Counted from the first letter of the stretch, positions 7,060-15,042 are shown. The stretch: 26,910 nt of DNA from CABMKH01 sp040797625 (GCA_052067355.1 JBQHQH010000032.1:1-26910), one strand, 5' to 3'. The notes: generated by a model from the sequence alone, not told the origin. Numbers and translations: made by a program.

Positions 7060-7447
7060 CTAACTTCAATATTTCAATAGTAGCTTCTATACCATATTTA
7101 AAGATTCTATCAAGTGTATCTTGAGAAATAGCTTCATCTTCTTTTATAATTTTTTCATTTAATAATATTTGTCTAATTTTTGATTCTACTTCATTGGGTT
7201 GACTGTTGTTATTATTTAAATTAATTTTATAGTCTATAGAACCATTTTTATTGTCAGTGCGACCAAGGAGATAGTCAGTGGATACATTAAAAAAATCAGC
7301 TAAATTTTTGATAGTATCACTATCAAGATTTCTCTTACCTTGTTCATAATATCCGTAAGCACTAGTAGAGATATTTAAGTAATTAGCCACATCTTTTTGT
7401 AATAAATTTTTTTCATGCCTTAATTCTTTTAATCTTTCGCCTATCAA
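7040..7447 (-). CDS. XRE/Cro-CI family repressor
   Basis: 135 residues. The first ~65 form an HTH_XRE domain (IGERLKELRHEKNLLQKDVA, then NISTSAYGYYEQGKRNLDSD as recognition region). The C-terminal half is a charged helical segment, likely for dimerisation. This is the layout of small phage and immunity-type repressors and of Bacillus SinR-like proteins. It is divergent from the NhaC gene, with about 270 bases between them holding repeated ACAACAAAA sites and a near-perfect sigma-A promoter facing the other way. It probably regulates itself and perhaps the carrier operon; that link is inference. The frame starts at ATG 7447, with an AGGTGA site just before. Confidence 0.85.
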   Translation of the reverse strand: MIGERLKELRHEKNLLQKDVANYLNISTSAYGYYEQGKRNLDSDTIKNLADFFNVSTDYLLGRTDNKNGSIDYKINLNNNNSQPNEVESKIRQILLNEKIIKEDEAISQDTLDRIFKYGIEATIEILKLEKKLEE

Positions 7448-7527
7448 GGTATCACCTCTAAATAGAAATTATCAATTGAATTATATTGTAATTAAGTTCT
7501 AGTTAGTGTAACTTTACAACTCAATTA

Positions 7528-7632
7528 TACAACAAAATGATAGCAAAAATATAAATACAACAAAAAGTCCGATTATGCCTTGACAAACAACTAAACGTTG
7601 GATAATATTATATTAAACCAATATTTTGTTGT
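7528..7632. promoter_or_regulatory. Repeated ACAACAAAA sites, candidate operators
   Basis: TACAACAAAA occurs at 7528-7537 and 7556-7565, and an inverted ACAACAAAA at 7632-7624. They bracket the promoter at 7580-7608, which suggests an operator set for the adjacent XRE repressor. Confidence 0.4.
7580..7608 (+). promoter_or_regulatory. Near-consensus sigma-A promoter of the NhaC-desulfidase operon
   Basis: TTGACA (7580-7585), a 17-base spacer and TAATAT (7603-7608). It would give a leader of about 100 bases before the NhaC start. Confidence 0.8.
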
Positions 7633-7715
7633 TCGAGGTGGTGAGCTTAATGACGTAGTTTTTATCAAGAGTAAATATTTCCTAACTACTATAAAAACTT
7701 AAGGAGGATAAGATT

Positions 7716-9191
7716 ATGGACGAAAACGAAAGATTAGAATTTCGGGGGAGTAGTTTTTTTGCATTAATTCCATTTACAATCTTTATTGTCATTACTATTT
7801 CCCTATCATTTTTCAATGCGGCTGATCTAAACATGATGATTGGTGCAGGTGTTATTGGACTATTAGTTGGTATGATCTTTGTAAAGGATTTAGCCAAATA
7901 TTGGGACGCTGTACTGGAAGGACTTGGATCTAAAGTTGGTATGACTGCAGTTATGCTTTGGCTAATTGTGGGTATCTATGGTAACATCCTAAAAAGCGGT
8001 CATATAGTTGAAGGACTTGTTTGGCTTAGTGTCAAGATAGATATTAGTGGTTCAGCATTTACTGTTGCAGCATTTATATTTTCTGCAATTTTTGCTATGG
8101 CAACTGGCTCTGGATTTGGTACTATATCCACAATGAGTTTTATCATATATCCAGCAGGGATTTTATTAGGTTCTAATCCAGCGGTATTAGCAGGTGCAAT
8201 ATTATCAGGAGCAGCTTTCGGAGATAATTTAGCGCCTGTATCAGATACCACTATTATTGCAGCTACAAGTCAGGAGTATGAGCATAAAGAAGGATCTGCT
8301 GAAATAGGTGGTACAGTAAAGACACGTATGCCATATGTGCTTATAGCTGGGGCACTCTCTATTATATTATTCTTTATCTTTGGTAGTGCAGGAACAAGTA
8401 CAGATGCTAATTTAGCAGGTGAATTGCTGCAGCAATATCAAAATCCAACTGGGCTACTATTGTTAATTCCAACTCTATTAGTTATATTACTTGCAGTAAA
8501 AGGCATCAATATCTTTGCTGCATTATCTACAGGAATATTATCTGCAATATTGATTGGGATTGCTGCTGGATTGTTTGACTTTGATGCAATAATTTCAATA
8601 AAAGATGGAGCTATTACAGGTGCAATACCAGAAGGGGTAGCAGGTATGACCACTGTTTCCATATTACTTATTATGGTTGTCGCAATGGGAAATCTCTTGA
8701 TAAAAAGTGGATGCATGGATTTGATTGTAAATTGGCTTAATGAAAAGGTTATCAAGACATCAAGGGGAGCAGAGCTTTCAATATTTTCTCTGGCTACTAT
8801 CTTTGGAATATTAATTGCTGCTATAAATACAATAGCCAATATATGTGTTGCTCCTTTTATAAATGCAATAGGACAAAAAAATGGATTACATCCATATCGT
8901 AGGGCGAATATCTTAGCAACAGCCATATGTTCATTTCCATTTTTCCTACCCTATGGTGGATGTGTCCTATTGTTACTTGGAGGTATATCTTCCATGAAAG
9001 ATAGTTATCCATTCTTGCCAACACTTGCAGCAACGGATATGATATTTACTGTGTTCTATAGTTGGTCAATTTGGGCAGTCATGCTTGTAGCTTGTTTAAT
9101 CGGGTGGGGACGCACATTTGAAGGACTAGATGGAAAGATGGTAAAGGAAAAAGATATGACAGGTATTAATATAAATGAAAATAGGGGGTAA
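7716..9191 (+). CDS. NhaC-family Na+/H+ antiporter or amino-acid carrier
   Basis: 491 residues with about eleven to twelve membrane segments. The family signature AFGDNLAPVSDTT lies at about residues 167-180, preceded by a GSGFGTISTMSF segment. NhaC proteins exchange Na+ for H+, and some relatives (MleN, YuiF-type) carry organic acids or amino acids. The next gene starts five bases after the stop codon and encodes a cysteine desulfidase, so carrying cysteine or a related amino acid is plausible here; this is inference from context. The start is the ATG after AAGGAGGAT. A near-consensus sigma-A promoter lies 108 bases upstream. Confidence 0.85.
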   Translation: MDENERLEFRGSSFFALIPFTIFIVITISLSFFNAADLNMMIGAGVIGLLVGMIFVKDLAKYWDAVLEGLGSKVGMTAVMLWLIVGIYGNILKSGHIVEGLVWLSVKIDISGSAFTVAAFIFSAIFAMATGSGFGTISTMSFIIYPAGILLGSNPAVLAGAILSGAAFGDNLAPVSDTTIIAATSQEYEHKEGSAEIGGTVKTRMPYVLIAGALSIILFFIFGSAGTSTDANLAGELLQQYQNPTGLLLLIPTLLVILLAVKGINIFAALSTGILSAILIGIAAGLFDFDAIISIKDGAITGAIPEGVAGMTTVSILLIMVVAMGNLLIKSGCMDLIVNWLNEKVIKTSRGAELSIFSLATIFGILIAAINTIANICVAPFINAIGQKNGLHPYRRANILATAICSFPFFLPYGGCVLLLLGGISSMKDSYPFLPTLAATDMIFTVFYSWSIWAVMLVACLIGWGRTFEGLDGKMVKEKDMTGININENRG

Positions 9192-9196
9192 AGAAA

Positions 9197-10483
9197 ATGA
9201 ATGAATTGACATTACTTATAAAGGAAGATATGAAACCAGCATTAGGAGTTACAGAACCCGGTGCAATTGCTTTTGTAGTAGCCAGTGCTCGTTCTCGTAC
9301 TAAAGGAGAAATTAAAAGTGTAAATGTATCCATGAACTCTGGTATGTATAAAAATGCATTTACTTGTGGTATTCCCAACTCAGAAGAAGTGGGGAACTTA
9401 TTTGCAGCAGCTCTTGGGGCAGTTGCAGGAAATAGTGATAAAGGACTTGAGGCCTTAGCAGATGTCACTCCAGAAGATAATACAAAGGCACAATCTTTAA
9501 TAGATGAAGGTAAGGTAACTGTAGAGTTAAGCGGAATTACGTCAGATATATTTATTGAAGCTACTGTAAAGACTGAAAGTGATACCTGTGTTGTCACTAT
9601 TCGGGATACCCATACAAACATAACTAAAATTGTAGTAAATGATATAGTAGAATTTGAAAAGAAAGTTGATAAAAAGGACGCTTCTAAAGGAGAAGAATAT
9701 AAGGACCATGTAGTTCACAAATACACATTAGAAGATATCTATAAATATATTAAAACTGTAGAGATATCTGAATTAGAATTTATTAGTGAAGCCTACCATG
9801 TAAATATGGAGCTTTTTAATGAAGGTATATTAAGCCCTAGAACAACATTTGCAAAATATCTCCTTAAGATGAATGGTGGAGAGGTATTTTCTGAAGATGA
9901 ACAGAAGACAGCTCAACTATTATGTAATGCAGCTATAGAAGCCCGTGTCATTGGATTAGATAAGCCTGCAATGAGTATTACAGGGTCAGGAGCACATGGT
10001 ATCATTGCAACTATGCCATTGTATGCAGTCTATAAAATCAACAACCTATCTAAAGAAAAGCTATTACGTGCAACTGCATTAAGTTATCTTGTAACGATGT
10101 ATATAAAAGAATACTCAGGACGATTATCAGCTTTTTGTGGTTGTGCAATTGCTGCAGGTACTGGTATGGCATGTGCTTTGGTATATTTAAAGGATGGTAC
10201 TCTTGAACATATGATACAAACTATCAATAATATGGCGTCCAGCATTACAGGAATGATCTGTGATGGAGGTAATCAAGGGTGCACGATGAAAGGAGTAGTA
10301 GCAGTCGATGCAGCGTTTAAATCTGTTGAATTTGCCATGAATGACATATATATTGATAATGTTCATGGTATCAATGATAAAAAACCTGAGATCACTATGA
10401 AGAATATGGGGCTTATAGCATCTCCCGGTATGATAGATACTGAGAAAGTCATAGTTGAAATATTTGAGTCTAAATTGAAATAA
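9197..10483 (+). CDS. cyuA: L-cysteine desulfidase (CyuA / serine dehydratase alpha-like)
   Basis: 428 residues matching the CyuA/YhaM (UPF0597) family, iron-sulfur enzymes that split L-cysteine into pyruvate, ammonia and sulfide. Family features seen are the opening DMKPALGVTEPGAIAF, a SITGSGAHGIIATMP segment, and cysteines at 314, 316, 326, 355 and 362 (FCGCAIAAGTGMAC, CDGGNQGC), from which the [4Fe-4S] ligands are expected. Cytoplasmic. It forms an operon with the NhaC-family gene, and a terminator follows at once. The function would be cysteine breakdown for detoxification or energy. The reaction on serine, seen in relatives, cannot be excluded. Confidence 0.85.
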   Translation: MNELTLLIKEDMKPALGVTEPGAIAFVVASARSRTKGEIKSVNVSMNSGMYKNAFTCGIPNSEEVGNLFAAALGAVAGNSDKGLEALADVTPEDNTKAQSLIDEGKVTVELSGITSDIFIEATVKTESDTCVVTIRDTHTNITKIVVNDIVEFEKKVDKKDASKGEEYKDHVVHKYTLEDIYKYIKTVEISELEFISEAYHVNMELFNEGILSPRTTFAKYLLKMNGGEVFSEDEQKTAQLLCNAAIEARVIGLDKPAMSITGSGAHGIIATMPLYAVYKINNLSKEKLLRATALSYLVTMYIKEYSGRLSAFCGCAIAAGTGMACALVYLKDGTLEHMIQTINNMASSITGMICDGGNQGCTMKGVVAVDAAFKSVEFAMNDIYIDNVHGINDKKPEITMKNMGLIASPGMIDTEKVIVEIFESKLK

Positions 10484-10530
10484 TAGAGCAAGGGGACAGA
10501 TCACAATTCTGTTCCCTTACTTTTTTTATT
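10484..10530 (+). terminator. Terminator, copy 1 of an identical 36-bp repeat
   Basis: An 11-bp stem (10490-10500 with 10508-10518, one G-U pair) followed by seven Ts. Bases 10484-10519 are identical to 12173-12208. Confidence 0.88.
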
Positions 10531-10597
10531 TACCTATAATACCCTCGATAAAACTCAATGCTATTTAAGTGAAAGGAAGGTAAAAGGGATTATCTAT

Positions 10598-10687
10598 ATG
10601 TCTAAAAAAGGATTTTATTTGAAATATATGTCATTTAATAGTATATTATCATTATACAGTCTTTTCAGAAAAATAATGAAAAATTAA
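10598..10687 (+). CDS. Possible 29-residue small protein upstream of the toxin
   Basis: ATG at 10598, stop at 10685-10687, with a weak AAAGGG site nine bases before. The peptide is MSKKGFYLKYMSF... then a hydrophobic LSLYSLF stretch and a basic end (RKIMKN). Its stop codon falls in the palindrome at 10684-10700. It could be a leader or small peptide, or chance in A+T-rich DNA. I do not recognise it. Confidence 0.25.
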   Translation: MSKKGFYLKYMSFNSILSLYSLFRKIMKN

Positions 10688-10700
10688 CCTAGTAGGTTAA
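10684..10700. promoter_or_regulatory. 17-bp perfect palindrome, candidate HigA operator
   Basis: TTAACCTA-G-TAGGTTAA reads the same on both strands. It lies 33 bases before the toxin start, where HigA-type antitoxins usually bind to repress their own operon. Confidence 0.6.
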
Positions 10701-10733
10701 TAAAAATTGACTTTGGGGGAATGATAATATATA

Positions 10734-11072
10734 ATGAAAGTAGAATATAGAACAAAAAAACTTAAAAAACAGTGTGAGGATCCTAAAATTGCTAATATAG
10801 ATTATGGGTCAAACATAGGAAATAAGTTAACCCAAAGAATCGGAGAATTGATTGCAGCAACTAGTTTATTGGACATTAAGTATATTCCTGCGGCAAGATT
10901 GCATAGACTAAAGGGGACGAGAGCTGATGAATATGCAGTAGATTTGGCACATCCATATAGACTAGTTTTTACGCCTATATTGCAAGATGGTAAAGATATA
11001 AATGAATTAGAGAGTATTAATATTGTAAGGATTGAGGAGGTGACTGATTATCATGGTAAACAAAAAAGATAA
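10734..11072 (+). CDS. higB: HigB-type toxin (RelE/ParE superfamily)
   Basis: 112 residues. The opening MKVEYRTKKLKKQCED, LHRLKGTRADEYAVDLAHPYRLVF and the closing VRIEEVTDYH are characteristic of the HigB/plasmid-killer branch of RelE-like ribosome-dependent mRNA interferases. It overlaps the antitoxin gene by 20 bases, with toxin first, the HigBA order. The start has only a distant GGGGGA site (13 bases), but the MKVEY opening fits the family. Oddly, a TTGACT-17-TATAAT promoter match (10707-10735) overlaps the start codon and would begin transcription within the frame; if it is used, a shorter protein would be made. A perfect palindrome lies upstream. Confidence 0.82.
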   Translation: MKVEYRTKKLKKQCEDPKIANIDYGSNIGNKLTQRIGELIAATSLLDIKYIPAARLHRLKGTRADEYAVDLAHPYRLVFTPILQDGKDINELESINIVRIEEVTDYHGKQKR

Positions 11073-12129
11073 TAATGATTTTATGCCTACTGTTGCAATT
11101 CTGCCAGGAGATACTATCAGAGAAAATATGCAGTTTTTAGGAATGAATCAAAGAGAATTGGCAGCTAGGTTAGATATAACACCAAAACATTTGAGCCATA
11201 TTCTTAATGGTAATGCTCCAATCACTTATGATACAGCCTTAAAATTAGAATCAGTCATAGGACCTAGTGCACAATTTTGGATGAATTTAGAAACTAATTA
11301 CCAATTAAATAAAACTAGATTAGATAAACAAACAAAGTTAGATTTAGATTTAGAAATTTTAAAAGAGATACCATATAAAGAGATGAGTGAATTTGGTTGG
11401 GTAGAGGAAACGACAAGTAGACCAGAAAGGGTATCTAATTGTAGAACTTTCTTTGGAGTTGCTGAGTTATATTCAATAAAGCCTTCATATGCTGTGGCAT
11501 TTAGAACACATAAACAGATAAAAGAAATATCTGATTTTGGAGTATTTGCATGGCTTAGAAAAGCAGAATTGGAAGGCTTAAATGTAGAAGTGAAAAAATT
11601 CAATAAAAGAAGGCTAAAAAGTCTTATCCCTACCTTTAGAGAATTGACATTAAAAGAACCAGCTGATTTTTATCCAGAAATGAAAAGGTTGTGTGCTGAG
11701 TGTGGTATAGCATTAGTTCTGGTACCTTATCTTTCAAAAACTTATATATGTGGAGCAACCATATGGAGAAATAATAAAGCCATACTTGGATTAAGTGTAA
11801 GAGGAAAACGAGCAGATGTATTCTGGTTTACATTTTTTCATGAATTAGCTCATTTAATCAATCATTCAAGTAATGAGTTTCATATTAGTTTTGATAATGA
11901 AGATGGAGAAGATGAGGCAGATGATATAGCTAGTAACTATTTAATCTCAGAAGAACAGTATAGAAATTTCATAGAAGAATATGATTATATGGATAAAACA
12001 CAGATAGTAAATTATTCTTATGAGATAGGTGTAGCTCCAAGTATACTTTTAGGAAGACTACAGCATGATAAATTGATAGGATATCAATATTACAATGATT
12101 TAAAACCATCTTTTGAAATAGTTAATTGA
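11053..12129 (+). CDS. higA: HigA antitoxin fused to an ImmA/IrrE metallopeptidase
   Basis: 358 residues. Residues ~15-75 form an XRE helix-turn-helix of the HigA type (GMNQRELAARLDITPKHLSH, then LNGNAPITYDTALKLE). The C-terminal half holds an ImmA/IrrE-like peptidase with HELAH at 263-267 and a downstream acidic pair (Glu288 in EDEADDIASNYLI) as the likely third zinc ligand. Simple HigA proteins are about 100 residues; fused antitoxins of this length are a known variant. The DNA-binding part should repress the operon. The peptidase may cleave a protein, perhaps itself, under stress, releasing the toxin; this last point is inference from ImmA biology. GAGGAGGTGA precedes the ATG. Confidence 0.83.
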   Translation: MVNKKDNNDFMPTVAILPGDTIRENMQFLGMNQRELAARLDITPKHLSHILNGNAPITYDTALKLESVIGPSAQFWMNLETNYQLNKTRLDKQTKLDLDLEILKEIPYKEMSEFGWVEETTSRPERVSNCRTFFGVAELYSIKPSYAVAFRTHKQIKEISDFGVFAWLRKAELEGLNVEVKKFNKRRLKSLIPTFRELTLKEPADFYPEMKRLCAECGIALVLVPYLSKTYICGATIWRNNKAILGLSVRGKRADVFWFTFFHELAHLINHSSNEFHISFDNEDGEDEADDIASNYLISEEQYRNFIEEYDYMDKTQIVNYSYEIGVAPSILLGRLQHDKLIGYQYYNDLKPSFEIVN

Positions 12130-12172
12130 TAACAGGGAATAGAAACGGGATAGATTAAGATAATATAATTTA

Positions 12173-12218
12173 TAGAGCAAGGGGACAGATCACAATTCTG
12201 TTCCCTTATCTTTTTTTA
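12173..12218 (+). terminator. Terminator, copy 2 of the identical 36-bp repeat
   Basis: Same stem-loop as at 10484, followed by TCTTTTTTT. It ends the HigBA operon. Together the copies form direct repeats around the toxin-antitoxin genes. Confidence 0.88.
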
Positions 12219-12253
12219 GTCCAAATCAGTAATTAATGTGTACTGTGAGCTTA

Positions 12254-12282
12254 TTGGCAATTATAAAATGAAGTAGTATAAT
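12254..12282 (+). promoter_or_regulatory. Sigma-A promoter of the membrane pair-peptidase operon
   Basis: TTGGCA (12254-12259), 17 bases, TATAAT (12277-12282). In the leader, TAAAGTTAT (12292-12300) and ATAACTTTA (12338-12346) could pair just before the ribosome binding site. Confidence 0.75.
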
Positions 12283-12372
12283 TTGGAACGTTAAAGTTAT
12301 ACTAAAAATATGAAAGTGTAATTATAACCTATATTAAATAACTTTACAATTAATGAAAAGGTGGAGGAGAAA

Positions 12373-13083
12373 GTGGCAAAGACAAATCATTTATATTATG
12401 CAAATCATCCCATCATGTGGATTGTATCAATAGTGGGTATATCTATTGTATTAATTCAATCTATATTAATAACTAGAAGGTCTATTAAGGCTGGCTTGGA
12501 TATGGGAATGGATTATTCTAAGATAAAAAGAGGAATAAAGACAAGTGCTATTGGTAGTGTGGGACCAGCTCTAGGGGTTGTAGGAAGTTTGCTAGCTTTA
12601 TTAGTTACTATGGGGTCACCTGTATCTGCATTTAGATTGAGTGTAATAGGAGGTTCTAACTTTGAGGCAATGGCGGCAAACTTTGGAGCTCAAGCTTTAG
12701 GTTCAGAACTCTCTACCAATATGACTCCTGTAGTATTTACAAATGCTTTATGGACAATGGCATTAGGATCAGTTGGATGGATAATATTTGTATTCTTATT
12801 TGCACATAGAATGGATAGGGTAAATAATCTACTCACAAGTGGAAGAAAGGCATTGTTGCCAGCTGTTAGTATAGGGGCTATGCTTGGATCCTTTGCATAT
12901 TTTAATGTGGGTAATTATCTAAAAGCTAGAACAAATCCTGATGTAACAGTATCAGCAATTTCAGGCCTAATTGTCATGATAATTTGTATGAAATTAGGAG
13001 AGAAGAAATTTGCTTGGTTAAAAGAATGGGCTCTGACAATTGCAATGTTTGGAGGAGCAATTATTGGAACTCTAATATTTTAG
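12373..13083 (+). CDS. DUF5058-like membrane protein, probable transporter subunit
   Basis: The frame is open from GTG 12361, but GGAGGA (12363-12368) sits four bases before GTG 12373, so the likelier protein begins MAKTNHLYY and has 236 residues. It has about five to six membrane segments, the first at residues ~10-30. It resembles, from memory, the DUF5058 family of clostridial membrane proteins; no function is known to me. The RRSIKAGLDMGMDYSKIKRG stretch after the first segment looks like a conserved cytoplasmic loop. It is the first gene of an operon with a second membrane protein 20 bases on and an M20 peptidase. A role in uptake of a peptide-like substrate is inferred only from that context. 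Confidence 0.6.
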   Translation: MAKTNHLYYANHPIMWIVSIVGISIVLIQSILITRRSIKAGLDMGMDYSKIKRGIKTSAIGSVGPALGVVGSLLALLVTMGSPVSAFRLSVIGGSNFEAMAANFGAQALGSELSTNMTPVVFTNALWTMALGSVGWIIFVFLFAHRMDRVNNLLTSGRKALLPAVSIGAMLGSFAYFNVGNYLKARTNPDVTVSAISGLIVMIICMKLGEKKFAWLKEWALTIAMFGGAIIGTLIF

Positions 13084-13103
13084 AGTATAGGAGGGCTATA
13101 TAG

Positions 13104-13772
13104 ATGAATATTTATGAAGAATATACTAGAGATATTACAAGGATAGGTAGATTTACCATGATCCTTGGGCTTATTGTAAGTTTACTTCCTCCAGCAGTAA
13201 TGACTTGGGGGTTTGGATTTAATCCTGGATTAGGAGCAATTATAGCTGGAGCAATTTCTCAGATATCAGTTTCAGGAGCTTTTTATTTTAGTGAACCTAT
13301 TAGTTATTTCCCTATTGTTGGTAGATCAGGATTGTATATGGGATTTCTATCAGGAAATCTAGTAAATATGCGAATACCAGCAGCTGTATCAGCTTTAGAG
13401 GGATCAGGTTATAAGTCTGGTACTGATGAAGGAGCAATTATGGGAACTATAGGGATAGGAGTTTCTATATGGGTTGGAATTGCATTTTTATTATTATCTG
13501 TACTTGCTGGGCAAACTGTTTTAGCTGCATTGCCTGAATCATTTATGAGGATGTTATCTCTCATTATACCTGCACTATTTGGTGGGGTCTTTGCTCAATT
13601 TGCAATAAAATCACCTAAGACTGGTATATTTGCTCTTGTTATTGCTTTTATAATGACAGAGTTGGTATCTTTTATTCCAGGTCAACCATCGTTTATCGTC
13701 ACTTTAGTGTCAGTATTCTCAACAATTGCATTTGCTAAAAGACAATTAAGTAAGGAAATAGATAATAAATAG
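13104..13772 (+). CDS. Membrane protein of unknown function, partner of the DUF5058-like protein
   Basis: 222 residues with about six membrane segments, no signal peptide and no enzymatic motif that I recognise. A conserved-looking loop reads SGYKSGTDEGAIMGTIGIG. The GFGFNPGLGAIIAGAISQI and SEPISYFPIVGRSGLYMGF stretches resemble substrate-path helices of transporters, but I cannot place the family. A good AGGAGGG site precedes the ATG, 20 bases after the previous gene. The two proteins are similar in length and may form a heteromeric carrier. Relatives are sometimes labelled mechanosensitive channels; I see nothing here that supports that label. Confidence 0.5.
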   Translation: MNIYEEYTRDITRIGRFTMILGLIVSLLPPAVMTWGFGFNPGLGAIIAGAISQISVSGAFYFSEPISYFPIVGRSGLYMGFLSGNLVNMRIPAAVSALEGSGYKSGTDEGAIMGTIGIGVSIWVGIAFLLLSVLAGQTVLAALPESFMRMLSLIIPALFGGVFAQFAIKSPKTGIFALVIAFIMTELVSFIPGQPSFIVTLVSVFSTIAFAKRQLSKEIDNK

Positions 13773-13800
13773 AGAAGATTTATATTGGATGGAGGCTTAT

Positions 13801-13858
13801 ATTTCAACATTGATTTACTTCGCAAGAACTCACATTGTAGAAGTAAGAGTGTTGAAAT
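13801..13858 (+). other. Long hairpin between membrane protein and peptidase genes
   Basis: ATTTCAACA (13801-13809) pairs with TGTTGAAAT (13850-13858), and TTACTTC (13815-13821) with GAAGTAA (13840-13846), around an 18-base loop. Only a short T run follows, so it may be a partial terminator, an RNA-processing signal or a regulatory structure. Confidence 0.55.
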
Positions 13859-13917
13859 TTTAAGTGATCGGGTAAATTCAAGTAAATTTTCAATAAATAT
13901 AATAGGAGGAAATAGTC

Positions 13918-15042
13918 TTGAATAAGGAAAGATTATTAAATAACCTAGTAGAAATGTTAAAAATTCATTCACCTTCAAAAAAAGAAGGAAAATTTGCAAG
14001 GTATCTCATTAATCTATTAGAAGAAATGGGTGCCTCGATATATTTAGATGAAGGATATCTACAGTATGGTGGAGATTCTCCTTCAATCATTGCTAAGTTT
14101 CCCGGAGATATAGAAGGTGATGGAATCACACTTGCTGCTCATATGGATGTAATAGAGCCTAACTTAAATGTAGAGCCAATAATAGATGGTGATATTATTA
14201 AGACTGATGGAACTACTACATTAGGTGGAGATGACAAAGGTGGAATAGCAAGTATTATAGAGGTCTTGAGAACTATAAAGGAAGAGAAGATATCACATAA
14301 GGATATATATGTTGTCTTGACACCTTGTGAAGAAATAGGTATGCTTGGTGCAAAATATTTTAATTGGGAAAAGGTACCTAAAAACATGATGCCTTCAAAG
14401 AATATGATAGTTGTAGATAATGCTGGAGCCTCTGGAATCATTGCACATTCTGCTCCAAGTAAGTATGATATTAAAATTAGCTTTCAAGGAAGAAAAGCTC
14501 ATGCTGGGATAGAACCTGAGAAGGGGATAAATGCTATTAGTATTGCTTCTTATTCTCTATCTCATATGAATATAGGTAGAATAGATGATTTAACTACATC
14601 AAATATTTCTACAATAAGCTCTGAATTTCCTTCAAATGTAGTTCCCGATATGTGCAGGATTACTGGAGAAGTGAGAAGTCATTCTGAAGAGAGGATCTTA
14701 GAGATTATTGAATCTTATAAAAAGGTATGTGATGAAGCCATTGAGAAATTTGGAGGTACTTACAAATTAGATTATCAATGCGACTATCGAGTATTAAAAC
14801 CAAAGGATGATTTAAAATTTGCAAAGGAATTTGCAGAGATTTATGAAGAAATCGGTGTGCCTTCTGAACTTAAGGTAATTGGAGGAGGTTCAGATAGTAA
14901 TATATTTGCTAAAGAAGGGTTTAACTCAATTATTATTGGAGTGGGAATGTATAAGGTGCATACTGTTGAAGAATATCTAGTGATTGATGATTTAGTGAAA
15001 ACAACAGAGGCAATTATTAGATATGTAGAAAAGAGTAGATAA
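13918..15042 (+). CDS. M20-family zinc peptidase (PepT-like)
   Basis: 374 residues. It begins at TTG with GGAGGA seven bases upstream. The metal site residues of the M20 family are visible: His75 and Asp77 in AAHMDVIEP, Asp105/106 in LGGDDKGG, the catalytic pair Glu138-Glu139 in TPCEEIG, Asp167 in VVDNAG and His348 in YKVHTVEEYL. The inserted lid/dimerisation domain (about 180-290) with GRKAHAG is present, so it should be an intact cytoplasmic aminoacylase or tripeptidase-type hydrolase. The likely substrates are peptides or N-acyl amino acids brought in by the preceding two membrane proteins; this is inference from gene order. Confidence 0.85.
   Translation: MNKERLLNNLVEMLKIHSPSKKEGKFARYLINLLEEMGASIYLDEGYLQYGGDSPSIIAKFPGDIEGDGITLAAHMDVIEPNLNVEPIIDGDIIKTDGTTTLGGDDKGGIASIIEVLRTIKEEKISHKDIYVVLTPCEEIGMLGAKYFNWEKVPKNMMPSKNMIVVDNAGASGIIAHSAPSKYDIKISFQGRKAHAGIEPEKGINAISIASYSLSHMNIGRIDDLTTSNISTISSEFPSNVVPDMCRITGEVRSHSEERILEIIESYKKVCDEAIEKFGGTYKLDYQCDYRVLKPKDDLKFAKEFAEIYEEIGVPSELKVIGGGSDSNIFAKEGFNSIIIGVGMYKVHTVEEYLVIDDLVKTTEAIIRYVEKSR

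Noticed and set aside
6288..7447. A prophage
   Set aside because: Only an amidase and an XRE repressor are present. No structural, integrase or terminase gene is seen, so at most this is a remnant.
8438..8926. 162-codon minus-strand frame within the NhaC gene
   Set aside because: Antisense to a clear membrane protein. Its composition is what reversed hydrophobic codons give, with no family match.
9166..9621. 151-codon minus-strand frame over the start of cyuA
   Set aside because: It overlaps two well-supported genes and has no start signal.
12173..12208. The 36-bp repeats as attachment sites of an integrating element
   Set aside because: No integrase lies between the copies, and the sequence is simply a good terminator. 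Duplication by recombination explains it as well.
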